From positions 1 through 6,320 of the forward strand of contig JABZMB010000066.1 of the NCBI GenBank assembly GCA_015256455.1: DNA of 6,320 nucleotides. The letters run 5' to 3'. The position numbers were made by a program, and so were the translations under genes. Below, one piece after another: positions 4,676 through 6,320 of the stretch. Numbering within the stretch: position 1 is the stretch's first letter; every line of letters starts with the position of its first letter. The DNA comes from Solobacterium sp. (GTDB lineage: Bacteria; Bacillota_I; Bacilli_A; Erysipelotrichales; Erysipelotrichaceae). Below the pieces are notes generated by a model, which did no database searches, was not told the DNA's origin, and worked only from the letters and a program-made list of their open reading frames with translations.

Positions 4676-5449
4676 TTATCCTCTTAATATCTCCAAGGTA
4701 TCAATCAGCCCATCAATCGCTATCCTTAGTTGCTGTTTGGTTAATTCGTCTTTCTCTCTAAAATCTGGTGATTTCTTTTGTAGAAATTTATCCAGGCTTT
4801 GAATCTTTTTGATACACTTTTGAAACTCATCTTCTTCCGGTTCTTTCTCTACGATATCTTCAGCAGATATTGATAAATCTCCATCCACATCTTTCTTATT
4901 TATCTCTGCCAGGACATCCTTTACCGTTCCATCGGAAATGCCCGTAATGGCTGTAATCCACTCTCTTTCACGTCCTTCCGGCTTATCTCCATTTGCACAG
5001 TGGATTGTATAGCAGCGGTGTGCTTCCAATATGACTTGTCTTCGTTCCTTTTTATCCATCGTTCTATACGCATTAGAACTTAGCAGCATTACCCTTTCCT
5101 GCAACTCATCCTCTGGATAATTCAAAATCACTGGTATCTCATGATCATCAAGTGCCTTCCCGTTATATTTGACAGTTTCTCCACTTTCAATGAGCTTTTT
5201 GATTGCCTGTAATCTACGATGTCCAGATGTAAGGACATATTGTCCATCACTACTTTTAAATGCATGTAGTGGTTCAATCAAACCCATCTCCTGGATGTTT
5301 TCAACTAGCAGGTCTATATCATCCATTTCATAGACATTCTTCTCATTAGCACAAAGCTCCTCAACGGAAACATAGATAATCTTTCCTAGTTTTGCTGCTT
5401 CAAGAGAAGCACTATTTAATAATCCGTTTTTAGATGTTAGTAGTCCCAT
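4676..5449 (-). CDS. parB: ParB/Spo0J-family partition protein
   Basis: 257 residues from the ATG at 5449-5447, 2 bases after the parA stop, with GGAGGAG in the end of parA as binding site. Residues 24-115 form the ParB/Srx-like N-terminal domain: IIYVSVEEL, then LVENIQEMGLIEPLHAF, then YVLTSGHRRLQAIKKL, where GHRR (76-79) corresponds to the GERR nucleotide-binding motif of ParB CTPases, here with His for Glu. About 122-150 resemble the family's box III region (LSSNAYRTMDKKERRQVI), and 163-183 (EWITAITGISDGTVKDVLAEI) form the helix-turn-helix that reads the centromere site. The acidic Glu/Asp-rich stretch 193-212 and a helical tail end the protein and may dimerise it. It loads on parS-type sites and works with ParA to separate plasmid copies or stabilise an excised element. 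Which DNA site it binds is not visible here. Confidence 0.88.
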   Translation of the reverse strand: MGLLTSKNGLLNSASLEAAKLGKIIYVSVEELCANEKNVYEMDDIDLLVENIQEMGLIEPLHAFKSSDGQYVLTSGHRRLQAIKKLIESGETVKYNGKALDDHEIPVILNYPEDELQERVMLLSSNAYRTMDKKERRQVILEAHRCYTIHCANGDKPEGREREWITAITGISDGTVKDVLAEINKKDVDGDLSISAEDIVEKEPEEDEFQKCIKKIQSLDKFLQKKSPDFREKDELTKQQLRIAIDGLIDTLEILRG

Positions 5450-5451
5450 TT

Positions 5452-6225
5452 TTATTTCTCCTCCTGCAGAACTTCTGCTACTAGGTCTCTATAGTCTTGT
5501 GCAACCTTTGAACGTGATTTCATATCATTTATCAACATTCTTCCTTTCATAGAAGAATCTTTAATCGGTGCAGCTTGATAACGGATATTGGTCTGATAAA
5601 CCATGGATCCATATGCCGTCTTTAATTCTTCCAATGTTTCTGTATCAATCTTGTTTCGCTGGATTTTTGTAGGAAGGATTCTGATTTCAAAGTTTGCACC
5701 ATCAATGTTTTCTAATATTTCCTGAGAATGCTGCAGAGTCAATTCAATTCCTTTCAAAGCACCCTTTTCAAGGTCGGCAGGAATAATTAATCTGTCGCAT
5801 GCACACAATGCATTGGTAGTACAGAGATTGATAGAAGGATTATTGTCTATGATGATTTCGTCATAGCCTTGTAACTTCTTCAGCAACTTCTTTAGTTTTG
5901 TCTGTTGTATTCCAGATGATGTATTTACCAACATTTGCTTTTCTACCGTAAATAAGTAGATTGTTGCAGGAATAACATCCAAATTTTCAATATTCGTATG
6001 ATAGATACATTCACTTATTTCACCTGTTCCAGCCAAAGCATCTACAATCGTCAAATCTCCATCCTCAAACTCTCTTTCTGGGAATAAGAGATAAGACACA
6101 CTAGACTGCCCGTCCATATCCACTAATAATGTTTTCTTTCCATCCTTCGCAAATCCTGCAGCTAAATTGATGCTGGTAAGTGTTTTTCCAACACCACCTT
6201 TAACATTCCAAATTGATGTGATCAT
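5452..6225 (-). CDS. parA: ParA/Soj-family partition ATPase
   Basis: 257 residues if the second ATG (6225-6223) is used, which has AGGA at 8 bases; an ATG two codons earlier (6231) is only 2 bases from it. The N-terminus MITSIWNVKGGVGKT carries the deviant Walker A motif (K9-T15 with the signature lysine K9). LLVDMDGQSS gives the Walker A' region (D36, D38), and DEIIIDNNPSI the Walker B (D127), where the usual TPP after the aspartate is NNP. There is no N-terminal HTH, so this is a small Soj-like (type Ib) ATPase that would rely on another protein for autoregulation. It forms ATP-dependent dimers on the nucleoid and moves ParB-bound DNA. The gene directly follows an unidentified gene (stop 6241), its ribosome binding site lying just after that stop, and continues into parB, so the three are probably one operon. 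Confidence 0.93.
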   Translation of the reverse strand: MITSIWNVKGGVGKTLTSINLAAGFAKDGKKTLLVDMDGQSSVSYLLFPEREFEDGDLTIVDALAGTGEISECIYHTNIENLDVIPATIYLFTVEKQMLVNTSSGIQQTKLKKLLKKLQGYDEIIIDNNPSINLCTTNALCACDRLIIPADLEKGALKGIELTLQHSQEILENIDGANFEIRILPTKIQRNKIDTETLEELKTAYGSMVYQTNIRYQAAPIKDSSMKGRMLINDMKSRSKVAQDYRDLVAEVLQEEK

Positions 6226-6240
6226 ATTCATCTTCCTTTC

Positions 6241-6320
6241 TTAAATTCCATATCTGTATTTCATCCGGAATTCTTCAATTTCCTGATCAAAATCTTCAAT
6301 TAGAGAATCCAGATTTTCTT
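6241..6320 (-). CDS. 3' end of an unidentified gene, open at the right edge
   Basis: A reading frame open from the window edge to TAA at 6241-6243 encodes the last 25 residues, ENLDSLIEDFDQEIEEFRMK followed by YRYGI. The segment is acidic, helical and typical of a protein C-terminus. The gap to the parA start is about 9-15 bases and contains the parA ribosome binding site, so the gene is probably the operon member before parA. Nothing can be said on function from this short piece, and a chance open frame is possible. Confidence 0.6.
   Translation of the reverse strand, partial: ENLDSLIEDFDQEIEEFRMKYRYGI

Overview
The window is AT-rich DNA from a low-GC Gram-positive (Firmicutes-type) bacterium. 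The evidence is the codon choice, the GGAGG-type ribosome binding sites, the Soj/Spo0J-like ParA and ParB pair, and the presence of an Xre-type regulator, a sigma/ArpU-like regulator and surface-anchored proteins. This gene mix is typical of the backbone or accessory part of a conjugative plasmid or integrative element. No integrase, relaxase, replication protein or type IV secretion gene lies in the window, so element type and host species stay inferred.

All credible genes are on the minus strand and read from right to left. At the right edge is the 3' end of an unidentified gene (6241 to beyond 6320), then parA (5452-6225) and parB (4676-5449), tightly packed. Next come a small unknown helical protein (4253-4606), a sigma-region-4/ArpU-like DNA-binding protein joined to it without a gap (3686-4252), a 59-residue protein (3463-3642) and an Xre-family regulator (2869-3420). 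A non-coding block (2586-2868) with a clear minus-strand terminator hairpin separates this group from a second group: an unknown 286-residue protein (1725-2585), a multi-pass membrane protein (1367-1705), a membrane-anchored protein with Ig-like domains (194-1288), and the start of another membrane-anchored protein running off the left edge (1-157).

The most striking feature is a family of short GC-rich palindromes, GGGGCAAWTTGCCCC, placed between genes. Five near-identical copies, plus one copy of different sequence but equivalent stem-loop shape, sit after the stop codon of one gene and directly against the Shine-Dalgarno sequence of the next. They lack a following T-tract, so they do not look like terminators. 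The divergent copy keeps the hairpin rather than the sequence, which favours an RNA element at ribosome binding sites (translation or mRNA processing control). A shared protein operator cannot be excluded. A seventh, slightly degraded copy lies in frame inside the Ig-like protein gene. The palindromes are absent from parAB and from the tightly coupled junctions.

The likely joint role is stable maintenance of a mobile element (parAB), its own transcription control (Xre and sigma-like proteins) and an envelope-associated module (three membrane proteins), with the hairpins setting per-gene expression within long polycistronic transcripts.
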